Shown piece after piece: positions 1 to 10,620 of a stretch of 64,000 nt of DNA; position 1 is the stretch's first letter, and each line of letters starts with the position of its first letter. The position numbers and the translations under genes were made by a program. The stretch is from Proteles cristata cristata (Eukaryota > Chordata > Mammalia > Carnivora > Hyaenidae), in contig JAESUZ010003171.1 in NCBI GenBank assembly GCA_017311185.1, positions 1,674,001-1,738,000 on the forward strand, read 5' to 3'. The notes under the pieces were generated by a model. That model did no database searches, was not told where the DNA came from, and saw nothing but the letters and a program-made list of their open reading frames with translations.

Positions 1-268
1 GACAGCCGCCTTCTTCCTGTGTGTTCATGTGTTCTTCCCTCTGTGTGCGTGGAGGTCTGGCACCTCTGTGTGTCCTGAGTCTCCTCTTTGAATAAGGAGA
101 CCAGTCACATTGGATATAGGGGCCACCTTGGATATAGAGATCACGGCCTCATTTTAACTTAATTTCCTCTCTAAAGGCCTTATCCCCAAATATAGTCACA
201 TTCATTCTAAGAAACTGCGGATCGGGGCTCGGGATATGAATTTTAGGGCAGCATAATTCGGCCCCCAC
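1..268 (-). repeat. MLT1-type MaLR LTR, cut by the window edge
   Basis: An ancient ERVL-MaLR long terminal repeat on the minus strand. Read on the plus strand it follows the family order: a GTGTGTTCATGTG-like block, a CACCAGTCACATTGGAT-like block near 110, CCTCATTTTAACTTAATT at about 146-163, a stretch resembling CCCAAATATAGTCACATTC, then ATATGAATTTTAGG near 235. One LTR end lies outside the window. Divergence is high, as usual for this class. No internal viral genes are present, so this is probably a solo LTR. The subfamily cannot be assigned by eye. Confidence 0.7.
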
Positions 269-575
269 AGCCAGCATGCTTGAGAAAGAGCATGCATGGG
301 CAGGAGGAGCAATCTGGCAGTGAGACAGGGAGCACCTTAGGTTGAAGGCAGATTGCATAATCACTTGAGCACAAGACGAATTCATTTGGTTTTTATGCTA
401 AAGGTCAGTGTTGCCAAAGCATGTCCCATACTCTGCTGTGTGCTAAGAGATGTTAAGCAAACAAAAAGACAGAGTCCATGGCCAAGTCCGGGACACCAGT
501 TCCTTCCCCGCAGATCTTCGCAGAGCCCTGAGGTATGCCACTGTGTGTCGTGAATCCTAAAGATGGAAGCAAGAT
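269..575. other. No recognisable feature
   Basis: About 300 bp between an old LTR and a SINE. I see no conserved motif, no repeat I can name and no convincing coding frame. Confidence 0.5.
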
Positions 576-832
576 CACAAAAGCCAATTTTTTTTAAATT
601 TTTAAAAATGTTTTATTTATTTCTAGGAGAGAGAGAGAGAGAGACAGCGTGAGCAGGGGTGGGGCGGAGAGAGAGGGAGTCACAGACTGAAACTGGCTCC
701 AGGCTCTGAGCTGGCAGTCAGCACAGAGCCCGACGCGGGGCTTGAACCCACGAACCGCGAGATCATGACCTAAGTGAAAGTCGGACGCTTAACCGACTAA
801 GCCACCCAGGCGCCCCACAAAAGCCAATTTTT
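576..832 (-). mobile_element. Felid tRNA-Lys SINE (CAN SINE), full length with TSD
   Basis: A complete carnivore SINE on the minus strand: element about 591-815, flanked by a 17-bp perfect target-site duplication CACAAAAGCCAATTTTT at 576-592 and 816-832. Read on the minus strand, the tRNA-like head starts at 815 (GGGGCGCCTGGGTGGCTTAG), the B-box region GGTTCGTGGGTTCAAG lies near 740-755, and the CT-rich zone appears as GA repeats on the plus strand at 627-680. The A-rich tail corresponds to plus-strand T runs at 591-620. The perfect TSD and intact head indicate a fairly recent insertion. Such elements are made by Pol III and mobilised in trans by L1 ORF2. Confidence 0.97.
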
Positions 833-1100
833 AATAGCATCTCATGTGGCAAATGCTGCAGTGAGCACTACTGAAGGTCATGGGGAGCTGGAAAGATTTT
901 TGAGCAGAGGAGCAATGGGATCAAACCTTAAGTTGAAGTCTGTTGCACTGAGGTTGAAAAATCTTGAATGTCAGAGATGGTTGAACACCAGCACTCGGCA
1001 AGGGCAAGTTCTAGAAGGCTGGGCTTCTGTAGGTAGGGTGGCCTGTGACTGAGCAGAGCTCTCTGGCATTCAAGGAAGCTGTTCTGCTGCCTCAGCACCC
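833..1100 (-). repeat. Possible very degenerate L2 fragment
   Basis: The stretch near 890-960 (GAGCAGAGGAGCAATGGGAT and what follows) resembles the L2 3' region read in reverse, where a GAGCAGGGGAGTGACATGATC-like block is usual. The match is short and could be chance. Nothing else is recognisable here. Confidence 0.3.
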
Positions 1101-2734
1101 CTTCCATTCAACAGGTATGAATTAGGCCCCTACTGCATACAGGCCCTCTGGTCTCCCAGCTTTGCTTGTCCTCCAAACCAGGGAGCCTCCTCCCTCACTC
1201 TGTGTGTCTCCGGGCAGGTTTTCTGTCTCATGTGGATGCAGGTCTGAGGACTGACAGCACCAGCCACCTGGGACCTGATGCCTTGGCCCCTCCCTCCTTC
1301 TCTGTAATCACACAAAGACCTAGGACGCATACTAGGGTAACTAGGAAATTCCTGGTGCCTCAAGGGTAAACTGAGGTCCCGCTGCTCTGGCCCATCAAAG
1401 CAATTACAGGTAATTCAAATACATTCCTTCTGGAACAAAGACTTCCATTTTCCATCTCCCAGGCAGTATAGACACATTCCTGGAGGCAGGCATTCTCAAG
1501 AATTCAAGAGGTTCAGCCTCAGCTGAAGGCTGGGGCAGATTGCAAGTGCTGATTTGGGGAAAATGAGACCCAGGCATGAGACCTGGGCAGAGGAGACCGT
1601 GGCTGGACGAGAGCAGCAATGAGGCTGCTGTTGGGTCTTCCTAGTCTTGCTCCTCAGGTGGAGGGGGGGCCCTGCAGGAGAGGGCCAGGACCCAACGGGC
1701 AGGGGGGATAGTGTGCAAAGATAGAAGGGCAAGCAAGGCAGGGAGCAGAGAGACCTGGGGTTAAGGGCACATGACTAGTCCCTCTGAGGTACTTCCCCAG
1801 GGCTGCTAAGAATCTAAGTGATATATTTAGACATAGTGGTTTGTAATCAGGGACTTTTTGATGCAGCCCCTTCCATACATTAGAAACTTTTTTTTTCTTT
1901 CTTTGCTGTGCTTTTTGTCAAGTAATATGTATCATTCATACCCCTGTCTATCACGCAGCCCCCAAGCCTCACCTGGGTGCAGAGGAGCTCCTTTACCCAT
2001 ATTGCTAGTAATTACAATTAAAAAAAGAAAAGAAAAATGAAAAGAAAGAGCTGAGTATTTCACTGTTATTTTTTATACCACTCCAACATGTCCCTATGTC
2101 AAAACAGTCCCGTCAAAATGTCAGGTGCCTTGCAGGGCTGAGGGAATTCCTCTTCTCCTGCACCCCCCCACCCCCAACCTCAGCACACACACAGGCTTCA
2201 GGAAACTGGCCAAGGCTCTGAGGTGAGTCTGGCCCTGAGGTGGGAGCCAACCCACACTTCCCTCACAGGGCACTGTTGGCCATTCCTGTGCAGTTTCACA
2301 AACGAACAGCTTACCCCCATCCAAGTACCCTTTCCTCGCCCAGCCAGTCACTGGCATCTGCTGGGGCTTATCCACAAAGGCTCAGATGACAGAAATGTCA
2401 CAGTGTTCAGTTCCTTCCTACTGGGACCCATCCTCCCTCTGATCCTATGGAAAAGAAAAATTAAGTTCCCTGCCTACTACCAGGAGCTTTCCTTGCCACA
2501 ATCAAGCCAATGGCTTTGCATGTCCCAAGTGGCACAGAAATCTAAAAGACAACAGTCCCTTGGCCCCACATCCCCTCCTCATAGTCTGTAACCAAACACC
2601 GCTACCATGCAAATGGCAGACGGGACAATCCAGTTCGGCTGCTGCCTCAGATAATCCCATGGTACCGCCCTCCCGAAATGTGGCAAGAGCTCTGGGGGCT
2701 CCCAATCCTGACCTTTCATCTTGGCTCCAGGCAG
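1101..2734. other. Unrecognised non-repetitive DNA
   Basis: No element or gene is recognised. A short A-rich tract lies at about 2018-2046 and a C-rich patch at about 2163-2177. Small open frames on both strands lack any family signature, and their codon content does not suggest conservation. Confidence 0.5.
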
Positions 2735-2800
2735 AGAGCATCCTTCCCCAGACTTTAGTTTCTTCATTTGTAAAATAAACTTTAGGATTCCATCCAGTTC
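2735..2800 (-). repeat. MIR-like fragment
   Basis: The block CAGACTTTAGTTTCTTCATTTGTAAAATAAA resembles the reverse of the MIR core (cctcagtttcctcatctgtaaaatgg). It is a short, ancient tRNA-derived SINE remnant, and no boundaries can be set. Confidence 0.45.
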
Positions 2801-4370
2801 CCAGAGTCTATAATCCTGTTCTCCTATGGTTAAACATAATGTAATGTTTATTTTGGGGAAAAGAGATTTTTTTTTTTTGGCTTTGGAAGTGTAACTTCAG
2901 ACTTATAGTCATTTTGGATGACATCACACTAATTCAAGGCTAAGTGAATAGTTAGAATATCCCTGTAGCATGCTTTCTACGGGAAAAAAGAGAATGATTT
3001 AGGGAAATTTCCTGTCCCCCAATACATATGTTTCAAACACAGACTTTCTTTCTCAGCTTTACTTCTGAAATGAAATTTTGCCCCTTTCTTCCAGACTAGA
3101 GGGACAGGTCAGGGGACCCCCTCCTAGGTCCGCCCAGAATTCACATGCTCAGGGTTCTCAGCAACAGGGCCAGGGGGCAAGCAGGTGATGAAACAGGAAG
3201 TGAGTGAGTCTGGCGACGAAGAGAAGAGACCAGACTTCCAACCAGAGCCTGGTGCTTTGCCTCCAACACTGTGCTTCTCCAGGGCTATGGCTCCTGGTGC
3301 TCTGGGAGAGCTTTGGGCGAGCTTCACACAGCTGCTGGGGCCAAATAGGGGCAGATGGCCATTTAACCCTTTGGGCATCAGCAACGCCGCCTTGCAGCTG
3401 GAAGACCTGACTGATGCCAGGGGTGAGGGTGGGGAGGGAGCCAAGAGGGCAAGCACCGTGGTACCAGCAAATGTGAGCTAAACTACATTCTGGTTTGGAA
3501 AACGGTTGATATGAAAGAGAGTCAGATTAACGTGGTTCATCAGTGTAAGGAGTTGCTACTGAAGATGTCACTATCTACCCAGACGTTCAGGGTTTAATGC
3601 CAAGAGAGTGCTCTGAGAGGCAAAGAGGTGAACACGCACTTGAGCAGACTTCAGGCTCTTGAGCAGGGTGGATGGCATTGCCCAAGACGGTAGACGTTTC
3701 ACACTTAGCCCTAATTACAGGTTGTGCAGTAAGGCTGGCTGGGACCCGGCGGGGCAGAAAGCACCAGGTATTTCAGAGCCTCCAAGTAGGACAGGCTTTG
3801 CTGGCATGTGGAGTGTGATGACTTTTAGAGGCTCGGGAGCTATTTTCATGCTTTTCTGATGTGAGGCCAGGGAATCATGCCGTGCCCCCTTGCTTCTCTC
3901 TACAACTGGCCGGGACATCCCAGGAGCAGACCTAAACTCCAATCATGAATCACTAGGTCACCAGAGGACACCAATTAATCAGACTATTTACAAAATCCTG
4001 TCATCACACGCCAGAGGGAGCAGGCCAGCCAATGCCAGTGACATTCTGTGGATTTCTTACAGCATGTTTTGCCCATCCTTTTCTTATTAAACGTTCAAAT
4101 CCTCTTCACGTCCCCTAAAACAGGACTCTGTTGTCTGCTCACCCGCTGAGTACCAGTAATCAAAGACACATGCCTGGAGCCACACTGGACTGGATGTCCC
4201 CAGGGCCCAGCTCTACCACACTGTTCACGACACACACGGAGACACACACACCAGGCATGCATCACGCAGATGCTGCAAAGCCAGAGCCTCCCCCGAGACT
4301 CAGTCTCTCAGCCTCAGCCCCAGAAGTTTAAGCTGTCCCTGCAGAGCTGGCCCAAGGTGGCTTTGGTACA
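2801..4370. other. Unrecognised non-repetitive DNA
   Basis: A poly(T) run lies at about 2869-2878. The rest is mixed sequence with no named repeat and no credible exon. The 110-residue minus-strand frame at 3124-3456 and the plus-strand frames opposite it have no recognisable motif and sit in GC-rich DNA where stops are rarer. Confidence 0.45.
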
Positions 4371-4371
4371 A

Positions 4372-4500
4372 AACAGGTGTTAGTATGCCAGTGCCACCCC
4401 TTTTCTGTATGGAGAAACTGAGGCCCAGATGGAAGAAGCAGCTGGCCCTAAGTCACAGAATCCTGCTCAGTAGTCAGACAAGATTTAGAGTAAAAGCAAA
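4372..4500 (+). repeat. MIR SINE fragment
   Basis: Contains the conserved MIR core: CCCCTTTTCTGTATGGAGAAACTGAGGCCCAGATGG at about 4397-4432, followed by a degraded CTGGCCCTAAGTCACA, which matches the usual cttgcccaaggtcaca. It is an ancient mammalian tRNA-derived SINE; the 5' head is not discernible. Confidence 0.75.
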
Positions 4501-4891
4501 GATAGGTTTCTATGCCTCCCCACAGTGAGGAAAGGCACCTTTCTGGCCTGTGGAAGCACCAGCAGCTTGGGTCTGGCCTTAGCTCTCTACCCCAGTTCGG
4601 AGACTGACCACTGATCACCACTGCCCTCCTTACACACCACCAAGTCAGCATGTGGCAACCCCATAGCCTTAGCTATAAAAGCCACATCTGATGGTGTCCG
4701 TCTCGTTCAGAGGCTCAGAGCCTGGTTCTGAGTCTTAACAGTGCTAAGCAGAAGCTGGCTCATCCTGGCTCCTGACAGCCGATTGTTAAATATCCAGGAA
4801 TCTTGCTACTCAGATGTTTAAAGGTTGGTATTTTTTAATTTGACTGTATTGGGAATGGCAATCAGCAAATGCCAAATTCCACAAGCCAGGG

Positions 4892-4964
4892 GTTTTTCTT
4901 TTCTTTTCTTTTCTTTTCTTTTCTTTTGTTTTGTTTTCTTTTCTTTTCTTTTCTTTTCTTTTCT
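4892..4964. repeat. (TTTTC)n microsatellite, interrupted
   Basis: About 73 bp of TTTTC pentamers with a central TTTTG, TTTTG interruption near 4926-4936. Apparent protein frames across it on both strands (runs of Phe/Ser/Leu or Lys/Glu) are artefacts of the repeat. Such tracts often begin as retroposon A tails, but no element body remains beside it. Confidence 0.95.
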
Positions 4965-7900
4965 GAGAATGGTTTATCAGTACATAACTGCCTGCCAGAC
5001 AGGACCACTCTGATGTCAATAAGACCCCAGGCCCTTGTGAGCAGAGGGGATTTATCTAAGGGTTCATGGTTGTAAAAACAGAAGCTAACTCTGATAAGCT
5101 CCGATATGGTTTTGAGGAAGGATACCCAGTAGCTTACAGAATCCATAGGAAATATGGAGAATCAGGATTAGGAAAGAGGCTGAACCATAGGGGGGTGAAG
5201 CAGAGTGTGCCAGTCTAGGCTGTGGGAGACTCAGCCTCAAGCTGCTGGATGCCCTTCACAGTCCCTGCAGCCAGTGGGCCCTGGGCCTGGACCTTTGGCG
5301 AATTTCACCTTATGCCAGAAAGAATTAAATATCTTCTGCTTCTTAGCATCTTTGGGCCAGTTCTGAATGGATGAATTTGGCTGACCTTTAGTCCTTTATC
5401 TGCAACCCCGAGCAGTCAGGGTCTTGAAGAGCAACTCTTAAACCATTTCTGCTTCTGTAGCAGGAGGTGGGAGGTTCACACCGAGCAGATTTCCCAAACA
5501 GACAAAATACTAAAAATACGTACTACAGAAACACTCTCCTGGGACCTATAGACTGATGAGTTGATTGGTCCTAGAACCCTCCCCTCAAATCTGCTCCCAC
5601 CCTGACAAAAATGTTTCCCCTCCTCTTCCCACTTAGTCGGGATTTTACAATTTAAATCTTTCTTGTAGACAATAAGATCCTTCTCGGAAATGGAATAATC
5701 TTCCTTGTTCTTCCAGAACTCAGGTGGCATATTAGTCATCAATGTAATCTGTTATTTTCCTTTTATCTCCTTGATTCCACTCAACCAAGAGTGTGGGAGC
5801 CATTCTTAATTGCATACATTACTATAAGAGTTAAGTGTGGATAATCCAGAACAGCAGGTAATCCAAGAAATATTCCCATGTGGCTTTGGGTTATTGCATA
5901 TGAACTTTTTAACTATGAAGAGAATTAGAATTGCCTAAGTAAATTGTGACCACACAATCATTGGTGACAGGGCTGCCATGGTGCACAACTTCAAGAGTGC
6001 CTTTCAGCCTGTAAGACTGTAAAATGGATGGTCTCTCTTGTGCAGTGCACACCCTGTGCAACCGTATAGGGCAGCCTGGTAGAAGCTATTCAGGGCTTTC
6101 TGGACAGGAAGGAAAGATAGCTAGGAAGAAACAGCAACCAAAGATCACATCAAACCAATCACCTCATTGAGAGAGGAGACAGCATAAGATTTAATACAAA
6201 AAATGTAAATGTATGCATAGCCCACAAACACCTGTAGTAAAGGATCTTCACATTCATCCAGACTCACCCTAATTTGTATAAAAAGAATTTGAGGATGGGC
6301 TGGTGGGCAGGCAGCAGCATGCTGAGCTGCTCATCAACCTGCCCTTCAGGCTGTAACGTCACAAGGGGCTAAAGGAAGACAAGCACATGGCTCACCCTCC
6401 TTCCCCAAAGGCATGTTCCTTTATACCATGTGAAAGGAACTTAGGGAATAACAAGTACCCGATGCAGGAAGACTTTGGTCTCTAAGTGATCCCACGTTTG
6501 CAGCCTGTTGTTGATTTTACTCAGGACTGAGGAGGCAACTCACCACTTTTCTCTTGGAGGCTACGGTGACAGGCCTGCCTCGATTTTCTGGTCATCCTGG
6601 TAGGCCACTCATGCTCAGCAGGAGTCTGAGCTCGGCCAGGCCCAGGCTGCACCGCAGACCTCCGGGCCACGCAGTGGGCCTCAGGGTGAGGAGGCGTGGG
6701 GGCCTGTCAGCCTCAGAAGATGAGCTCTATGGTTCAGCTGGAACCAAGCTGGGCTTGGACCTCAGAGTCCAGAGAACAAGCCCTTAGTTTGTGGCCACCA
6801 GATCTGGGCTCCAGTCCTTCTACCACCCAGCTCACAGAGTGGATGAGAGAGCCCTTCCCTTCCTGGGCTCCAGAGGCGGGTCCACGTGAGCTCTTCCTCC
6901 TCCCCGTCACGGCCGCTGAAGTTGTCAGGCAACTCTAGACACTGACATCTGACCCATAACTGCACCCACTGAACGGCACCAACCCAAGTGCAAAGGTATG
7001 TGACCTGTGTTCCCTTGTCCCTCCTTCACCTGCTGCTTCCCAAGTCCCATTCCAGGAGAAAAGGGGTCAGAATTGCCTCCTTAGTTCTGAGTAAAATCTT
7101 TCCAGGCTCCTGGTAATGTGCCACACAGCAGGATTGCACATGAAACGCGAAGGCAGGTAGGTACCTGAAGAAAATGCAGGGAAAAAAAAATCTAATAATC
7201 CAGCAGGGGAAAGGACTTTTTGAACAGGACACAAAACCTCCATATCCCCAAATCTGAGACTGATAAATTTGACTAGACTTCCATATCAAGAAGAAAAATA
7301 CCAAGCGACAAATGAAAAGATGACTGGAAACCTAGAAAAAGTATTTGGAACTCCTATCACAGGTAAAAGATTAACTTACTTAATACTTACAAAGCTGCTG
7401 TGATGTTTAAGGGGGTCTAATACATAGCATCCCTTTTCCTTCTATAATTCTAAACCAACTCATAGTAGGCACAGGAATAGGCAGATGAGGACCCAAATAT
7501 CAGCTTTGTTACTGACAGGGCTATTGGGGAGCATGACTTAGGTGAGCAGACCATGGGTCTCGTACTGGGACCTAGAATGAAGATCAGCCCAGTACATCAC
7601 AGGTGGTTCTGCCATGCCTTTGCTGCTAAACTTGCCACGCAGCCACGGGCCCCCAGGAGCACCTGTACTCTGCCAGCAGGCAATCCCAAAGGGCAGTGGG
7701 TGAGAGGTAAGGCATATCTGCTTCCTCCTCCCAAGCTTACTAATCAGACCATTTATGCTTACTGACATCCTTTGATTTTGAAATATAAACCCATGGAGAA
7801 GGGAAATTCCCTCCTCTCTTCCAATAAGTTCCAACAAATCAGTGGAAAAAGCCGTAGTACAACAGAAAAATGGGAAAACCATGGGGGCAAGTCCCCAAGC

Positions 7901-7994
7901 CTTGAAGATCTTCACCTGTAAACAAATCAGGCTGGAGGAGAGATGCTCTCTGAGATCCCTCTGGGCCCACAAGACAAGTTAAAATTCAATCTCA
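4965..7994. other. Unrecognised non-repetitive DNA, about 3 kb
   Basis: No named repeat, no CpG island and no credible exon is seen. The most GC-rich part, 6560-6720, holds about seven CpGs in 160 bp, below what its base composition would predict. An A run lies at about 7182-7190. The 144-residue minus-strand frame at 7538-7972 shows no family motif. Confidence 0.45.
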
Positions 7995-7999
7995 GGACT

Positions 8000-8360
8000 T
8001 GTCTTAGTCAGCTCAAGCTGCTATAGCAAAATTCTATGGACCAGGCAGCTTAAACAACAAATATTGACTTCTCATGGTTCTGGAGGCTGGAAACTTCAAG
8101 ATCAAGGTGCCAGAAGGTTCCATGCCTGGGAAGAGCCCTCTTCCTGGTGTGCAGACAGCTGCCTTCTTACCGTGTCCTCACATAACCGAGAGAGGGCTCT
8201 GGTCTCTCCCTGTTCTTGTATGGACATGAATCCATCATGAAGGCTCCACCCACATGACATCATCTAAACTCATTGATCTACCACAGACCCAACCTTCAAA
8301 TATCACACAGGGGATCGGGGCTTCAGCATATGAACTTGGAGGCGATGCAAACATTCAACA
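8000..8360 (-). repeat. MLT1/MST-type MaLR solo LTR, near complete
   Basis: A 361-bp LTR on the minus strand. On the plus strand it begins TGTCTTAGTCAGCTCAAGCT and ends ACATTCAACA, giving TG...CA ends in the element's own reading. Diagnostic blocks in order are GCTTAAACAACAAATATTGA, TCATGGTTCTGGAGGCTGG, GTGTCCTCACAT and GCATATGAACTTGGAGGCG. The flanks GGACT (7995-7999) and GGGCT (8361-8365) fit a decayed 5-bp duplication, the size expected for this class. No gag or pol remnant adjoins it. Confidence 0.85.
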
Positions 8361-8365
8361 GGGCT

Positions 8366-9100
8366 GATAGACAAATCGAGCTGCTGAAAACCAACTTGAA
8401 AGAATACACTGTGCTTATCACACACCCTCATTACAGCCCCCCACTCCCTTCCCTTCTGTCTGACCACCTGCTTGCTAGCTAAAGGCATGGACTGTGATTC
8501 TGGGGAACCTCAGTCTCTCTTCCAAGTCTCCATTCCCAGACCATTGCGTAGCCTGAGCCTTCACACCCATTCTTCAGGGAGAGTGAGGACTTTGAGCACA
8601 AGCCAGAGGGTAACTGGAAACCCCTTTGCTCTTGTGGTTCCCAGACCCACCCCCCCTGGGGACCTGCATATTCCAGTTTGTAATTGTACTCATTTGCTAA
8701 AGCCAAACAAAGAACTTGCACCTGAAAAACACTGAAACTTGTATGGTACTTGGAGTTCCAGGGTATAAAACTGGAGGTTAATCTTACACTCCTGCACAGG
8801 GGAGAGAGCCGAGGAACCACAGAAGTAGCTTTCCAAAGCACACAGCTGGCCCTGGATATCTTCCCAGCTCTGCTGGAGGAGGAAGGGTGGGTTTTTCCCC
8901 AAGGGCCAAGCAGCCAATGCCTCCCCAGGCAAGGGGTCCAGCCAGAGGAATCCCAGAGCCCAAGGTCCCTGGCAATCCTGAAACCCAGTATGCAGGCCTG
9001 TCTGGAAGCTGCAGCAGCCTTGGTACCTCCCACCACCAGCCCTCTTAAAGAGCATGGCTTAATGGCCCTCATGACCATACAAATAGCCAAAAGAGACATT
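8366..9100. other. Unrecognised DNA with a 206-codon minus-strand frame
   Basis: The longest non-transposon open frame in the window runs on the minus strand at 8479-9099. A second frame (8690-9055) overlaps it on the same strand and a third (8750-9103) opposes it. None shows a domain, signal peptide or low-complexity bias that I recognise. The region is GC-rich, which lowers stop-codon frequency, and one frame of this length is expected by chance in about 64 kb. Confidence 0.45.
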
Positions 9101-9104
9101 TAAA

Positions 9105-9360
9105 CAATCAGTGATCTAAGCATCTACTACTGCTTGACAAGCCTCTCCAACCTGAGAGTGCTAAACAATAATCATTTATTATTATTATTATCATGGTTCC
9201 AGAGCTCAGCTAGATGGCACTCCTCCAAGTTTCTTGCATGGTTGTGGTCAGCAGTGGTTGGGGCAGGAGAAAGTCTTGAGGTTTCTATACATCTAACAGA
9301 CCAAGAGACCGGGACCTCAGCTTAACATCACCAGCATGGCCTCTTCATGTGGCCTGGTCT
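9105..9360 (-). repeat. Degenerate MLT1-type LTR (older subfamily)
   Basis: Read on the minus strand, the end of the element carries AATAATAAATGATTATTGTTTAGCACTCTCAGG, which corresponds to the MLT1 polyadenylation region (aataataaatgcttgttgttttaagccactgag). The plus strand starts with a decayed form of the terminal block tatctattgctgtgtaacaaacc, and CCTCTTCATGTGGCCTGGTC-like sequence lies near 9340. A TTA microsatellite (9176-9192) has grown inside the AATAAA region. Confidence 0.6.
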
Positions 9361-9364
9361 CCCT

Positions 9365-9605
9365 TACTTTAGTCTTTATTGAGGTTCTGCTCTGTGCTGT
9401 GAAGTAAGGGGAGACAGGGAGGTAATGGGCCATGGTGTCTACCCTCCCTGAATTCAGTCTCTCCTGGGAGACAGAGAAAAAAAAGTCACACAAAAAACTA
9501 AAAAGCCACAGGAGGTAGCATGAGGCAGGCAGTGTGGACAGAGGAGGAGAGGGGTTTATTTCAGCCCAGAGGAGGGGTGATCCTCCAAGACAACAGACAG
9601 TATGC
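9365..9605 (-). repeat. L2 LINE 3' fragment
   Basis: Reverse-oriented L2 3' end: TTTATTGAGGTTCTGCTCTGTGCTGTG, then TGGTGTCTACCCTCCCTGAATTCAGTCTCTCCTGGGAGACAGAG, matching the common L2 order (tattgagcacctactatgtgccaggc ... ccctgccctcaaggagcttacagtctagtgggggagacagac). Strongly diverged and incomplete. Confidence 0.65.
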
Positions 9606-10240
9606 TAGGAGTGTGGCATAAACGACACCATTGATGCTATGTCTGCTTCCCCTGTTCTTCCCATTGCTGGTAGCAAGTGTGTTAACATTGTTTATATGTG
9701 TTTTGTTCTGTGTTGCTGTCAAACTGGAGTGAATACAGCAGGTCAGTTAGTGTTTGGCCCTCAAATAGGATTGGAGGGAAAAGATCTAGCATGACCTGAT
9801 TCTCCCTCACCTTTAATCATTTATGGCTCTCACAGGGGGTTCAGACTGACCCACCGCAGGGTGCCAGAGCCCAGACCTGGTATTTGGTATATGTGCTGCC
9901 GAAGTGAGCACACCAGACCTGGTATTTGGGATTCAGGGACCAGAGCTAGTACAGGAGGCCCTGAGACAGCCCAAGAGGGGTCCGAGCCAAATCCCTGGAC
10001 AGTACCAAGCATCACTCAGCTTGGTAAACCAAGTTCATGGGATAAGCCCAAAGCGAATAGGCTAGCCTGAGAGCAAGAGGAAGCCACAGGTCAAAGATAG
10101 GCTGAAATTAGAATTAAACAAGGGCCCCATCATGAGCAAGGGAGCAATGAGTGGAGTGCCTGGTTTTGACTTCACTGAACTTTAGCCCTGTGGTGTTTGG
10201 GTGAATCAGACGGTCTGCTGTAGAGCTGGATTTCTGCTTA
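9606..10240. other. Unrecognised DNA with a 17-bp direct repeat
   Basis: No named repeat. The sequence CCAGACCTGGTATTTGG occurs at 9871-9887 and again at 9913-9929 with 25 bp between. Confidence 0.5.
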
Positions 10241-10244
10241 CCCA

Positions 10245-10620
10245 ACAGTAATGACAGTGAGAATTCAAGGGGTGCCTACGGGGTGGCAGGGACTTAGCTA
10301 AGCAGGTGCTAGGCAGATTTCCGTTCATGCTCTTAATGGTCCTGTGAGTCATTACTACGCCCATTTCATAGATGAGAAAACTGAGGCTCAGAGAAAGAGA
10401 AAGGGATCTGTTCACAATCAACGATTAACTGTGAGCCTCGGCAGTCTGGCCATACCCAAGCAGGTGCTTTCCCCAGGCCCACCACATAACTGGCAGTCAG
10501 CCTGGGATGGTGGTGCTTATTTCCTGCTTTTCCCAGTGGGAAAAGAGAAGGTGAGTGACTTGCTTGCAGCCCAGCGGATCTGGCAAGTGGCAGAGCAGTG
10601 ACATGAACCCATTCTAACTC
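10245..10620 (+). repeat. MIR SINE, apparently split by about 145 bp
   Basis: The first part, about 10245-10401, contains the MIR core GCCCATTTCATAGATGAGAAAACTGAGGCTCAGAG at 10360-10394. The expected continuation (ttaagtaacttgcccaaggtcacacagctagtaagtggcagagc) resumes only at about 10546-10615 as GGTGAGTGACTTGCTTGCAG, then GGCAAGTGGCAGAGCAGTGACATGAACCC. The intervening 10402-10545 matches nothing I recognise and shows no target duplication. Confidence 0.8.

Noticed and set aside
1..268. A complete endogenous retrovirus linked to the MLT1 LTRs (1-268, 8000-8360, 9105-9360)
   Set aside because: The LTRs belong to differently decayed copies, and no gag, pro or pol remnant is seen between them. 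They are independent solo LTRs.
4810..5146. Open frames rich in Lys/Glu or Phe/Leu/Ser around 4825-5140
   Set aside because: They are produced by reading the TTTTC repeat on each strand and have no independent coding evidence.
6554..6965. GC-rich block as a CpG island promoter with an adjoining coding exon
   Set aside because: CpG count is below expectation for the base composition, the dense part is only about 160 bp, and the frames show no known domain.
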